From Planctomonas deserti (GTDB lineage Bacteria > Actinomycetota > Actinomycetes > Actinomycetales > Microbacteriaceae): a stretch of 64,000 nucleotides of DNA. Location of the stretch: contig NZ_QANL01000001.1 of the NCBI RefSeq assembly GCF_003067705.1, positions 1,054,001 to 1,118,000 on the forward strand. The letters are read 5' to 3'. The notes beneath the pieces were generated by a model. The model did not search any database, had not been told where the DNA came from, and saw only the letters and a program-made list of their open reading frames with translations. Position numbers and translations under genes: made by a program. Shown here piece by piece: positions 41,612-50,029 of this stretch (position 1 is its first letter; each line of letters starts with the position of its first letter).

Positions 41612-41722
41612 CGCAGTTCGCGCCCGGACCCAGCACCCCTGCACAGCGGTAATGGTGCCGCTCCCGCCTGGCGCACGGGAGCCGCGCGTAGGCTGACGGC
41701 CCACTGGAAGAAGGAGGGACGC

Positions 41723-42742
41723 ATGCGCGTCGTCGTCGTGGGAGCAACGGGGAACATCGGCACGGCGGTCCTCCGCCGGCTGCACGCGGAGACGGCGGTG
41801 ACCTCCGTCGTCGGCATCGCGCGACGCCTCCCGGACGACTCGGTCGCCCCGTACGCCGGTGTCGAGTGGCACTCCGTCGACGTGGCGGGGGAGACCGCGG
41901 TGAAGGACCTCGCCGAGGTGTTCCTGGGCGCGGATGCGGTCATCCACCTGGCCTGGGCCCTGCAGCCCAACCACGACGAGCGCGCGCTGTGGCGCGTGAA
42001 CGTCAGTGGCACGGCCGCGGTGCTCGCCGCCGTCGCCCGGTCGGGCGTCCCGCACGTGCTCACCGCGTCCTCCATCGGCGCCTACAGCTCGGCGCCGAAG
42101 TCCCGGCGGGTCGACGAGTCGTGGCCGACGGGCGGCATCCACACGTCGCACTACAGCAGGCACAAGGCCATGAACGAGCGCGCCCTCGACTCCTTCGAGC
42201 ACCGCAACCCGCCCGTCATCGTGACCCGGATGCGGCCCGGCCTCGTGTTCCAGCACGACACTGCCACCGAGCAGACGCACCTGTTCCTCGGCCGCCACAT
42301 CCCGACGCGGTGGCTGGGCGTGGTCCGCCCGCCCGTGCTGCCGGTGCCGCCGGAGTTCATCTTCCAGGCCGTACACGCGGACGACCTCGCCGACGCCTTC
42401 TGCCGCGCGGTGGTGCGTCGCGCGGGCGGCGCGTTCAACATCGCCGCGGAGCCCGTGCTCACGCCGCGGCTGGTCGCCGACGTGCTGGGCGCGAAGCGCG
42501 TCGTACCGATGCGCCTCCGCGTGCTGCGCCTCCTGCTCCTGGTCACCTGGAAGCTGCGCCTGCAGGCGTCCGACCCGGGCTGGGTCGACCTCGCCGGCTA
42601 CTGCCCGGTCATGGACATCCACCGGGCCCGCACCGAGCTCGGCTGGCGGCCGCGCACGTCCTCCACCGAGGCGCTCGCGGACGTGGTGAGCGGCGCATCC
42701 GTGCGCGCCCGGCACGCGGGCTCCCCGCCCCTCGACCCCTGA
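41723..42742 (+). CDS. NAD-dependent epimerase/dehydratase family protein
   Basis: A 339-residue extended SDR. The cofactor motif GATGNIGTAVLRR is at residues 6-18 and the catalytic pair in SHYSRHK (YxxxK). The C-terminal part has VHADDLADAFCRAVV and a hydrophobic LRLLLLVTWKLRLQ stretch that may touch the membrane. An AAGGAGGG ribosome-binding site precedes ATG 41723. It could act on a nucleotide sugar or a lipid-type substrate; the substrate is unknown. Confidence 0.85.
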   Translation: MRVVVVGATGNIGTAVLRRLHAETAVTSVVGIARRLPDDSVAPYAGVEWHSVDVAGETAVKDLAEVFLGADAVIHLAWALQPNHDERALWRVNVSGTAAVLAAVARSGVPHVLTASSIGAYSSAPKSRRVDESWPTGGIHTSHYSRHKAMNERALDSFEHRNPPVIVTRMRPGLVFQHDTATEQTHLFLGRHIPTRWLGVVRPPVLPVPPEFIFQAVHADDLADAFCRAVVRRAGGAFNIAAEPVLTPRLVADVLGAKRVVPMRLRVLRLLLLVTWKLRLQASDPGWVDLAGYCPVMDIHRARTELGWRPRTSSTEALADVVSGASVRARHAGSPPLDP

Positions 42743-42779
42743 TCCCGGAAATCCCGCAGATCCCGGAGCACACCGCCCG

Positions 42780-42836
42780 TGAGGTGCCCGGATCGGTCCC
42801 TTTCCGAGCGTTTCGGGGACCGAATTGGGCACCTCA
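42780..42836. repeat. 57-bp palindromic element, copy E
   Basis: Ends TGAGGTGCC and GGCACCTCA; the inner part CGGTCCCTTTCC pairs partly with GGGGACCGA. Between the epimerase and the LacI gene. Confidence 0.8.
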
Positions 42837-42885
42837 CGGGATGAGCGTGGGCGGGGACGAGTGCGTCCGCGGGTAGTGCGGGTAG

Positions 42886-42897
42886 TGCAACGTTGTA
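42886..42897. promoter_or_regulatory. LacI-type operator upstream of the arabinose-type LacI gene
   Basis: TGCAACGTTGTA, differing by one base from the perfect palindrome upstream of the GH51 gene at 44056-44067. It lies 55 bp before the LacI start, suggesting autoregulation. Confidence 0.7.
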
Positions 42898-42951
42898 AGT
42901 TCTGTGGCAGCAGACATACGAATGCCGACGCGATTACCCCGGGAGGTGGCG

Positions 42952-43980
42952 ATGCCCGCGACTCTGCACGACGTCGCGGCCCTCGCGAACGTGTCGATCA
43001 AGACGGTGTCCAACGTCGTGCACGACTACAAGCACGTGCGCCCCGACACCCGGGAGCGGGTGCTCGCGGCGATCAAGGAGCTCGGCTACCGGCCCAACAT
43101 CACCGCCCGCGGGCTCCGCAGCGGGCGCACGGGTGTGATCGGCCTCGCGCTGCCCGAGCTGAGCCTCAGCTACTTCGCCGAGCTCGCCGACTCCGTCATC
43201 CGCGCGGCCGAGAAGCGCTCGCTCGTGGTGCTCATCGAGCAGACCGGCGGCGGCGACCGCGAGCGGGAGATCGAGATGCTCTCCAGCCCGCGCCTGCAAC
43301 TCACCGACGGGCTCATCTTCAGCCCGCTGGGCATGGGCATGGCGGACCGGGAGCTGCTCGACGTGCCGTATCCGCTGGTGCTGCTGGGCGAGCGGATCTT
43401 CGGCGGCCCCACCGACCACGTGACGATGCGGAACGTGGATGCGGCGCGCGCGGCCACCCGTCACCTCCTCGAGCGCGGCCGGCGACGGATCGCCGTGATC
43501 GGCGGCCACGAGGGCGAGGACATGGGATCCGCGACGCTGCGGCTGCGCGGCTACCGTGAGGCGCTCGCCGAGGCCGGCGTCCCCTTCGACGAGCGCCTCA
43601 TCCTGCCGGCGCGGGAGTGGCACCGGCATGACGGGGCGCGGGCAATGAGGGACCTGCTGGCCGCAGGCACCCCGTTCGACGCGGTCTTCGGCCTCAACGA
43701 CACCCTCGCGCTCGGCGCGCTGCGGGCCCTGCAGGAGGCCGGCGTGCGGATCCCCGGCGACGTCGCGGTCATCGGTTTCGACGGCCTCGACGAGACGCAG
43801 TACTCGCTGCCGACGCTGACGACCGTGGATCCGGGCCGGGACGAGATCGCGGCCACGGCCGTGCGCGTGCTGGCCGAGCGCATCGAGGGCCGACGGGGAG
43901 CGCCCGGGAACGACGGGGCCGGCCCCCGGGAGTACCTCGCGGACTTCCGGCTCATCGAGCGGGAGTCCACGGCGTCCTGA
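42952..43980 (+). CDS. LacI-family regulator of the arabinofuranosidase gene
   Basis: A 342-residue repressor. The HTH LHDVAALANVSIKTVSNVVHDY and hinge (VLAAIKELGYRPNITARGL) are at residues 4-50, followed by a normal effector domain. GGGAGG upstream supports ATG 42952 over the longer frame at 42904. Matching operators precede both this gene and the GH51 gene 96 bp downstream, so it is the probable local repressor, released by arabinose or an arabino-oligosaccharide. Confidence 0.92.
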   Translation: MPATLHDVAALANVSIKTVSNVVHDYKHVRPDTRERVLAAIKELGYRPNITARGLRSGRTGVIGLALPELSLSYFAELADSVIRAAEKRSLVVLIEQTGGGDREREIEMLSSPRLQLTDGLIFSPLGMGMADRELLDVPYPLVLLGERIFGGPTDHVTMRNVDAARAATRHLLERGRRRIAVIGGHEGEDMGSATLRLRGYREALAEAGVPFDERLILPAREWHRHDGARAMRDLLAAGTPFDAVFGLNDTLALGALRALQEAGVRIPGDVAVIGFDGLDETQYSLPTLTTVDPGRDEIAATAVRVLAERIEGRRGAPGNDGAGPREYLADFRLIERESTAS

Positions 43981-44013
43981 CATTTCCCGGGTTGCGAAAG
44001 TGCGGTCCATGAC

Positions 44014-44042
44014 TTGACCTGCGCCCGATCCTCCCGCACGAT
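44014..44042 (+). promoter_or_regulatory. Probable promoter of the GH51 gene
   Basis: TTGACC (44014-44019), a 17-bp spacer and CACGAT (44037-44042). The -10 is weak, but transcription would begin a few bases before the operator at 44056-44067. Confidence 0.5.
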
Positions 44043-44055
44043 GAGTACCACCGTT

Positions 44056-44067
44056 TACAACGTTGTA
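44056..44067. promoter_or_regulatory. Perfect LacI operator before the GH51 gene
   Basis: TACAACGTTGTA is a perfect 12-bp palindrome, ten bases before the ATG and just downstream of the predicted promoter, a position suited to blocking initiation or early elongation. Confidence 0.8.
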
Positions 44068-44076
44068 CAGAACAGG

Positions 44077-45597
44077 ATGAGCCTCTTCGTGACCACCACC
44101 GCATCCATCACCGTCGACCGCAACGCCGTCGTCGCCCCGATCAACCGCCGCATCTTCGGCTCGTTCGTCGAGCACCTCGGCCGCTGCGTCTACGACGGCA
44201 TCTACGAGCCCGGCCACCCCACCGCCAATGAGGACGGCTTCCGCCTCGACGTTGTGGACCTGGTCAAGGAGCTCGGCTCCACGACCATCCGCTACCCCGG
44301 CGGAAACTTCGTCTCCGGCTTCAAGTGGGAGGACAGCGTCGGCCCGCGCGACCAGCGCCCCGTGCGCCGCGACCTCGCCTGGCACTCGCTCGAGACGAAT
44401 CAGGTCGGCGTCGACGAGTTCGCTCGCTGGTGCAAGCTGACCGGCTCCGAGCTCATGATGGCCGTGAACCTCGGCACCCGCGGCATCGAGGCCGCCCTCG
44501 ACCTGCTCGAGTACTCGAACCACCCCTCCGGCACGGCGCTCAGCGACCAGCGCATCGCCAACGGCTCTCCCGAGCCGCACAACATCCGCATGTGGTGCCT
44601 CGGCAACGAGATGGACGGCCCCTGGCAGACCGGCTACCGCACCGCGGAGGACTACGGCACCCTCGCCGCCCGCACCGCCCAGGCCATGAAGGCCGCCGAC
44701 AAGGATCTCGAGCTCGTGGCCTGCGGGTCGTCCGGCTCGGCCATGCCGACCTTCGGCGACTGGGAGCGCACGGTGCTCGAGAAGTCGTACGAGCACGTCG
44801 ACTACATCTCCGCGCACGCCTACTACCAGGAGCGCGGTGGTGACCTCGGCACCTTCCTCGCATCCTCGCTCGACATGCAGTACTTCATCGAGACGGTCGT
44901 CTCGACCGCGGACCACGTGAAGAACAAGCTCCGCAGCTCGAAGACCATCAAGATCTCGTTCGACGAGTGGAACATCTGGTACCTCGACGAGCACCAGGCC
45001 TCCGACGAGGTCAACGACGAGTGGCGCATCGCCCCCCGCCAGCTCGAGGACGTGTACTCGGTCGCGGATGCCGTCGTGCTCGGCAACCTGATGATCACGC
45101 TGCTGAAGAACCACGACCGCGTCGCCTCGGCGTCGCTGGCCCAGCTCGTGAACGTGATCGCGCCGATCATGACCGAGCCCGGCGGAGCCGCCTGGCGCCA
45201 GACCACGTTCTTCCCGTTCTCGGTGACGTCTCGCCTCGCGCAGGGCGACGTCCTGCGCCCCCGCATCGATGTGGGCACCTACGAGACCGCGAAGTTCGGC
45301 GCCGCCCCGCTCGTCGACGCCGTCGCCACGGCCGACTCCGAGTCCGGCGCGTCAGCCGTGTTCCTCGTGAACCGCAGCCTCACCGAGTCGATCGAGGTCA
45401 CGATCCACGTCGGCGACCTCGGCGCTTCGAGCATCCAGGAGGCCGTCACGCTCCACGATGAGGACGTGTACGCGAAGAACACGATCGACGACCAGGAGCG
45501 GGTCGGGCTCAAGCAGCTCGAGGGCGCGACGCTCGAGGAGGGCACGCTGACCGTGACCCTTCCCCCGGTGTCCTGGTCGGCCCTCTCCCTGGCGTAA
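44077..45597 (+). CDS. GH51 alpha-L-arabinofuranosidase
   Basis: A 506-residue cytoplasmic GH51 enzyme. The N-terminus has INRRIFGSFVEHLGRCVYDGIYEPGHP, the acid/base is E178 (GNEMDGPWQ) and the nucleophile E297 (FDEWNIWY). Although the frame opens at 44014, the operator at 44056-44067 shows that translation begins downstream; ATG 44077 is chosen, with an in-frame GTG at 44089 as alternative. It removes arabinofuranosyl residues from imported arabino- or arabinoxylo-oligosaccharides. Confidence 0.93.
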   Translation: MSLFVTTTASITVDRNAVVAPINRRIFGSFVEHLGRCVYDGIYEPGHPTANEDGFRLDVVDLVKELGSTTIRYPGGNFVSGFKWEDSVGPRDQRPVRRDLAWHSLETNQVGVDEFARWCKLTGSELMMAVNLGTRGIEAALDLLEYSNHPSGTALSDQRIANGSPEPHNIRMWCLGNEMDGPWQTGYRTAEDYGTLAARTAQAMKAADKDLELVACGSSGSAMPTFGDWERTVLEKSYEHVDYISAHAYYQERGGDLGTFLASSLDMQYFIETVVSTADHVKNKLRSSKTIKISFDEWNIWYLDEHQASDEVNDEWRIAPRQLEDVYSVADAVVLGNLMITLLKNHDRVASASLAQLVNVIAPIMTEPGGAAWRQTTFFPFSVTSRLAQGDVLRPRIDVGTYETAKFGAAPLVDAVATADSESGASAVFLVNRSLTESIEVTIHVGDLGASSIQEAVTLHDEDVYAKNTIDDQERVGLKQLEGATLEEGTLTVTLPPVSWSALSLA

Positions 45598-45609
45598 CCG
45601 GCACCACGA

Positions 45610-45651
45610 GAACGCCCCGCCACCCGCTCCCGAGCGGGGGACGGGGCGTTC
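45610..45651 (+). terminator. Terminator after the GH51 gene
   Basis: Outer arms GAACGCCCCG (45610-45619) and CGGGGCGTTC (45642-45651) are perfect, with an inner paired CCGCTC/GAGCGG. It starts 12 bases after the stop; no long U-tract. Confidence 0.7.
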
Positions 45652-45702
45652 CGCGTCGTCGCGCTAGGGCCCCTGAGCCCCGTACGGTCCCTGAGTCCCC
45701 TA

Positions 45703-45817
45703 CGGTCCCTGAGCTTGTCGAAGGGACGCGACCCACCCTGCGTCGCTTCGACAGGCTCAGCGACCGGGGCCATCCGCCCGGTCGCAGCGATACGGTCTCT
45801 GACTCGTTGAAGGGACG
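45703..45817. repeat. Cluster of G- and C-type palindromes
   Basis: A rightward G-type copy (45703-45728), a leftward C-type copy (45741-45766), a degenerate copy (45792-45817) and 5' fragments just before (from about 45667 and 45685). Confidence 0.8.
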
Positions 45818-45840
45818 AAACGCGCCCCCGAGGGAGCGGG

Positions 45841-46122
45841 TCAGGCTTCCATGTCGCGGTACTCGGGGTGCTCCTCGAAGAAGGTCGCGACGAAGGGGCA
45901 GGCGGCGATGACGAGACCGGATCCGTTGGTGCGCACGTCGTCGAGGGCGCCCTGCACGAGCTGGCTGCCAAGCCCCTCGCCGCGGCGGTGCGGGTCGACC
46001 ACGACGCGGAGCATCGCGACGGCCCCGTCCTGAAGGCGGTAGTTCACCTCACCGGCGTCGTCTCCGTCCACGTACAGGGCGTACCGGCTGCGGTCCGGCT
46101 CGTGCTTCACCTCGATGCTCAT
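45841..46122 (-). CDS. Small GNAT-type N-acetyltransferase (YjdJ/GCN5-mini type)
   Basis: A 93-residue single-domain acetyltransferase. The acetyl-CoA loop is DPHRRGEGLGSQLVQ and the C-terminal part has AACPFVATFFEEHPEYRD, which is typical of the short YjdJ-like family. It stands alone, near repeats on one side and the degraded beta-helix gene on the other. Confidence 0.85.
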   Translation of the reverse strand: MSIEVKHEPDRSRYALYVDGDDAGEVNYRLQDGAVAMLRVVVDPHRRGEGLGSQLVQGALDDVRTNGSGLVIAACPFVATFFEEHPEYRDMEA

Positions 46123-46198
46123 GCCAGCACACTACGCCCGGCCCACGAGCGATTCGGTCCGCCGGCGGACCACACGGGGACGTCCTCCGCTTCGCACG

Positions 46199-47317
46199 TC
46201 ATCCTGCGCCGCGAACGTTCGACATGCCGCACGCCGCTCCGCTGCGACCGGGGGCGATGACGGTGCCGAGCGAGTTCGACTGCACCCAGACCTCGTACCC
46301 GGGCACGCCGCCCTCCACGACGTTCTCCGAGAAGACGTTGTCGAGGCCCCAGCCGGGGAGGACGCCGTGCACCTGGAAGGCGTCGCGCCGCGTCGACGAA
46401 CCGGAGTTGCCCGACACGACATAGCCGTTGCCCTTGATGTCGACCCACGAGTCCGCGAAGTTCACACCGGGGTGGCCCGCGTTGAGGAAGACGTTGCCGG
46501 TGATCGATCCGCCGGTGGTGCCCTCCTTCGCGTCAACACCCTCGGCACTCGTGTTCGAGATGCGGTTGTTCCGCACGATCACCCGGTCGGAGCGGTCGGG
46601 CACCGCGGCGGAGCCGGTGACGGACTGCCAGTTGCCCCTCGCGCTCCCGATGTAGACGCCTTCGCCGAACCCGGGCCGGTGAAGCCCCGTGTCGTGGATC
46701 GCCGAGTCCTCGATCACGCCGTCACTGCTGCCGGCACGGAAGTGCACGCCCTCGGCTCCGATGTTGCCCACGTCCACGCCGCGAATGACGGTGTGCGTCG
46801 ATCCGTCCAGCACGATCCCCTTGGCGGACTCGGTCACTGAGATGCCGCGCACGATCCAATGACTGCCGGTGAGGTGGAGCCCGTATCCCGACTCGATCGT
46901 TCCGGTGCTGAGCACGGCGTTCCGCGTCCCCGACAGGGTGATCGGCTCGCGCCTCGTGCCCGACGCCGCGGATGCGAACCGCCCGAGGTAGAGGCCGTCG
47001 GCGAGCTGGATGCACTGCCCCGGGCGGGCGCGCTCCAGCGCGGCGGCCAGTGCGACTGAGGTGGCGACCCGCACCACGTCGAGCTGCGCGGTCGCGTCCG
47101 AAGCTGCGGCGCCGGGATCGCGGCATGCCTCACCGCCGCTCGTCCAAGCGGCGCCCGTGCGCGTTCCCTCACCGGTGCTGATGGGCCAAGGGTAGCGCCG
47201 CCGATCTCCTGAGCCATCCGTCGGACGCGGGGGGATAATCGGTGCGTCGGGCTCCCGTCGCCCGCAAACCGCAACTGCCGGGTCCATCCGACCCAATGGA
47301 TGAACCCGGCAGCGCAC
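46199..47317 (-). CDS. Right-handed beta-helix protein, N-terminally degraded paralogue
   Basis: The frame gives up to 372 residues, but the first 50 are encoded by a terminator hairpin and non-family sequence. Real similarity to the beta-helix protein at 48911 begins near VATSVALAAALERARPGQCIQLADGLYLGRF and runs to the end (FGEGVYIGSARGNW, SWVDIKGNGYVVSGN). No signal peptide or membrane anchor is visible and no good start has a ribosome-binding site (GTG 47077 is one option). It therefore looks like a paralogue that lost its export signal, perhaps a pseudogene. If functional it would be an epimerase or lyase of an acidic polysaccharide. Confidence 0.6.
   Translation of the reverse strand: MRCRVHPLGRMDPAVAVCGRREPDAPIIPPRPTDGSGDRRRYPWPISTGEGTRTGAAWTSGGEACRDPGAAASDATAQLDVVRVATSVALAAALERARPGQCIQLADGLYLGRFASAASGTRREPITLSGTRNAVLSTGTIESGYGLHLTGSHWIVRGISVTESAKGIVLDGSTHTVIRGVDVGNIGAEGVHFRAGSSDGVIEDSAIHDTGLHRPGFGEGVYIGSARGNWQSVTGSAAVPDRSDRVIVRNNRISNTSAEGVDAKEGTTGGSITGNVFLNAGHPGVNFADSWVDIKGNGYVVSGNSGSSTRRDAFQVHGVLPGWGLDNVFSENVVEGGVPGYEVWVQSNSLGTVIAPGRSGAACGMSNVRGAG
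47275..47312 (-). terminator. Second hairpin downstream of the exopolysaccharide operon
   Basis: A 15-bp stem with one mismatch (47275-47289 with 47298-47312) and an eight-base loop. It lies inside the nominal N-terminal codons of the degraded beta-helix frame, arguing that those codons are not translated. Confidence 0.65.
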
Positions 47318-47367
47318 TGCACGGCCGGAACCTCACCCTCCCGTCGGGCGATTCCGGCAGTGCGCCA

Positions 47368-47405
47368 CCGTGGCCGGCTCCCCACCCACGGGGAGCCGGC
47401 CACGG
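47368..47405 (-). terminator. Terminator of the exopolysaccharide operon
   Basis: A perfect 16-bp stem (47368-47383 with 47390-47405) and six-base loop, 11 bases after the UDP-glucose dehydrogenase stop. Confidence 0.8.
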
Positions 47406-47416
47406 TAGTCCCTGCC

Positions 47417-48838
47417 TTACGCGCTGTGCGTAAGGATCTCGTCCCGCTCGCTCGTGGGTAGGAGGGCGGTGGTCGACTGGGCCGGACGACCGAGCGCCCG
47501 GTACTCCCAGCCCTTCGCCCGGTAGTCGTCGGCGTTCAGCGCGTGACGCCCGTCGACGACGCGGCGGTGCGCGACACGGGCGCCGAGGGCATCCGGATCG
47601 GCGGAGCGGAACTCGTCCCACTCGGTCAGCAGCGCGACGACGTCGGCCCCGTCCACGGCCTCCTCGAGGGAGTCGACGTAGTTGAGGTCGGGGTAGAGAC
47701 GGTGTGCGTTGCTGTTGGCCTCGGGGTCGTAGACGGACACGACGGCGCCCTCGAGGTACAGCATCCGCGCGACGTCGAGCGCGGGCGCGTCACGGACGTC
47801 ATCCGAGTTCGGCTTGAACGCGGCGCCCAGCGCGGCCACGCGGGCCCCCTTGAGGCTCCCGCCGGCGAGCTCGCGGATCAGGTCGACCGTCCGCACCCTG
47901 CGGCGGATGTTGATGGAGTCGACCTCGCCGAGGAAGCTCACCGCCTGGCCCACGCCCAGCTGCTCCGCGCGGAACTTGAACGCCCGGATGTCCTTCGGCA
48001 GGCAGCCGCCGCCGAAGCCCAGCCCCGGCTTGAGGAAGCGGCCGCCGATGCGGTCGTCGAGGCTGAGCGCCTGCGCGAGCAGGCTCACGTCGGCGCCGGT
48101 CGCCTCGCACACCTCGGCCATCGCGTTGATGAACGAGATCTTCGTCGCGAGGAACGAGTTTGCCGCGACCTTCACGAGCTCCGAGGTCGCCAGGTCGGAG
48201 ACGATCACCGGCGTGCCGGCGTCGAGGATCGGGGCGAACGCCCGGCGCAGCTGGCTCTCGGCCCACGCCGAGCTGACCCCGAAGACGAGGCGGTCGGGGT
48301 GCAGCGTGTCCTCCACCGCGAAGCCCTCGCGGAGGAACTCCGGGTTCCACGCCAGTTCGAGCTCCTTGCCCAGGGGCGAGAGGTCGTGCACGAGGGACTC
48401 CAGGCGGGCGGCCGTGCCGGTGGGCACGGTCGACTTGCCGACGAGCAGCGCCTTGCGCGTGATCCGCGTGGCGAGGGCGGTGAACGCGGCGTCGACGTAG
48501 GTGAGGTCCGCGCCCGCGGAGCCCTGAGCCTGCGGGGTACCCACGCAGATGAAGTGCACGTCACCGAACGCCGCGGCCTCATCGAAGCTTGTGGTGAAGC
48601 GCAGTCGGCCGGACGCCAACGCCTCCTCGAGCTTCTCGGGCAGCCCGGGCTCGTAGAACGGCACCCGGCCGGAGCGGAGCAGTTCGATCTTGTTCTCGTC
48701 GACGTCCACTCCGAGGACCTCGAAGCCGAGGATCGCCATGCAGATGGCGTGCGTCGCGCCGAGGTATCCCGTGCCGATGACGGTGATTCTGGGGGCAGCG
48801 GTGTTCGTTGTCATGCCAAGGAGCTGTTGATTGTTCAC
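47417..48838 (-). CDS. UDP-glucose 6-dehydrogenase
   Basis: A 473-residue member of the UDP-glucose/GDP-mannose dehydrogenase family. The NAD-binding ITVIGTGYLGATHA is near residues 18-31, and the catalytic cysteine lies in GFGGGCLPKD. It oxidises UDP-glucose to UDP-glucuronate. GTG 48838 with AAAGAG upstream is preferred, ATG 48814 being an alternative. It is the fourth gene of the exopolysaccharide operon (72 bp after the beta-helix gene), so it probably supplies UDP-glucuronate to the neighbouring GT2. Confidence 0.9.
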   Translation of the reverse strand: MNNQQLLGMTTNTAAPRITVIGTGYLGATHAICMAILGFEVLGVDVDENKIELLRSGRVPFYEPGLPEKLEEALASGRLRFTTSFDEAAAFGDVHFICVGTPQAQGSAGADLTYVDAAFTALATRITRKALLVGKSTVPTGTAARLESLVHDLSPLGKELELAWNPEFLREGFAVEDTLHPDRLVFGVSSAWAESQLRRAFAPILDAGTPVIVSDLATSELVKVAANSFLATKISFINAMAEVCEATGADVSLLAQALSLDDRIGGRFLKPGLGFGGGCLPKDIRAFKFRAEQLGVGQAVSFLGEVDSINIRRRVRTVDLIRELAGGSLKGARVAALGAAFKPNSDDVRDAPALDVARMLYLEGAVVSVYDPEANSNAHRLYPDLNYVDSLEEAVDGADVVALLTEWDEFRSADPDALGARVAHRRVVDGRHALNADDYRAKGWEYRALGRPAQSTTALLPTSERDEILTHSA

Positions 48839-48910
48839 TGATAGCTCTTTCGGGTAGAGGGAAGAAGTGGAACAGGGCCGGTGGCGCTACGGGTGCGCGT
48901 CGGCCCCCCG

Positions 48911-50029
48911 TCAACTCCGCGCGCAGGACTCGTTCGAGAGTCCCTCGGCGGCGTTGGAGGCTGTGTTGTTGCACTCGACCACGTTGTCGCGAGCGGGGGT
49001 CAAGGAGTAGCCGAAGCCATCCCCGTTGACGTTGGCGGTGTTGTTCCGGAACACGTTGTCCGTGCCCCAGCCGTCGAGGATCTCGTGGGTCTGATACCCG
49101 TCGAGCGGCGAGTTCTTGCCGGTGTTCCCCTCGATGATCCAGGCGTTGCCCTTGACGTCGACCCAGGAGTCGGCGCCGTCCTCGACGATCGCGGATCCGT
49201 CGAAGGTGTTGCCGACGAGGCGACCGCTGGAGGTGCCCTCCTTGATGTCGACGCTCTCCGCCGTCGTGCCGGAGATCGAGTTGCCGGAGATGACGTTCCT
49301 GTCGCTCATGTCGGGCTCGCAGTTGCTGATGTCGCACCAGTTGCTCTCGGCGGTGCCGATGTAGATGCCCTCGCCGAACTTCTCCCGGCGCAGCCCGGTG
49401 TCCGAGATCTCGTTACCCGTCACCTGGTTGTCCGTGCTGAAGGCGCGGAGATGGATGGCCTCGTCACCGATCTGCTGAACGCGGAGGTCAGCGATGACGG
49501 AGTTCGTCGTGCCGTCCGCCATCACGCCCTTCTGGCCGTTCTGCACGGTGAAACCCTTGAGCACCCAGTGGGAGGCGTCGTCGAGGTGCAGCACGTAGCC
49601 GCCGTCGATGGCTCCTCCGTCGAGCACGCTCTCGCGAGTGCCGCACAGCATGATCGGCTGCTCCGGTGTGCCGTCGCCCGTCGCCACGAACTCGCCCTCG
49701 TAGACGCCGTCGGCGAGCTGGATGACGGTGCCCGGCTCCGGCTCGGTCAGGGCGTCGCTCAGTTCCGCGGCCGTCGACACGAGGACGTTCGCGTCGGGGC
49801 AGTCGGGGACGGGCTGCACGGGGGGAGCGGTCGCGGTCGGAGCCGGTGCGGGCGGTGCCTCGTCGGCCGTCGGCTCCGGCGTCGCCGTCCGAGCCGGCCC
49901 CGCGGAGTCGCCCGAGGGCCCGGCCGAGCGCCCGACGAGAGCCGCCGTGACGCCGATACCGATGCCGATGATCAGGACGGCCGTGAGAGCGAGCAGCAAC
50001 AGGACGCGGGGTCTTTTCAGCGGTTTCAT
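48911..50029 (-). CDS. Membrane-anchored right-handed beta-helix protein
   Basis: A 372-residue protein. Residues 1-8 are basic, 9-32 a hydrophobic anchor (VLLLLALTAVLIIGIGIGVTA), then a Pro/Ala/Glu-rich wall-spanning linker to about residue 72, then parallel beta-helix repeats (GVYEGEF, SHWVLKGFTVQNGQ, GEGIYIGTAESNW, SWVDVKGNAWIIEGN) with NTA/NNT turns to the C-terminus. The fold is shared by pectate lyases, polygalacturonases and AlgG-type epimerases; no single catalytic motif can be assigned. The ATG overlaps the previous stop by four bases. Confidence 0.85.
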   Translation of the reverse strand: MKPLKRPRVLLLLALTAVLIIGIGIGVTAALVGRSAGPSGDSAGPARTATPEPTADEAPPAPAPTATAPPVQPVPDCPDANVLVSTAAELSDALTEPEPGTVIQLADGVYEGEFVATGDGTPEQPIMLCGTRESVLDGGAIDGGYVLHLDDASHWVLKGFTVQNGQKGVMADGTTNSVIADLRVQQIGDEAIHLRAFSTDNQVTGNEISDTGLRREKFGEGIYIGTAESNWCDISNCEPDMSDRNVISGNSISGTTAESVDIKEGTSSGRLVGNTFDGSAIVEDGADSWVDVKGNAWIIEGNTGKNSPLDGYQTHEILDGWGTDNVFRNNTANVNGDGFGYSLTPARDNVVECNNTASNAAEGLSNESCARS

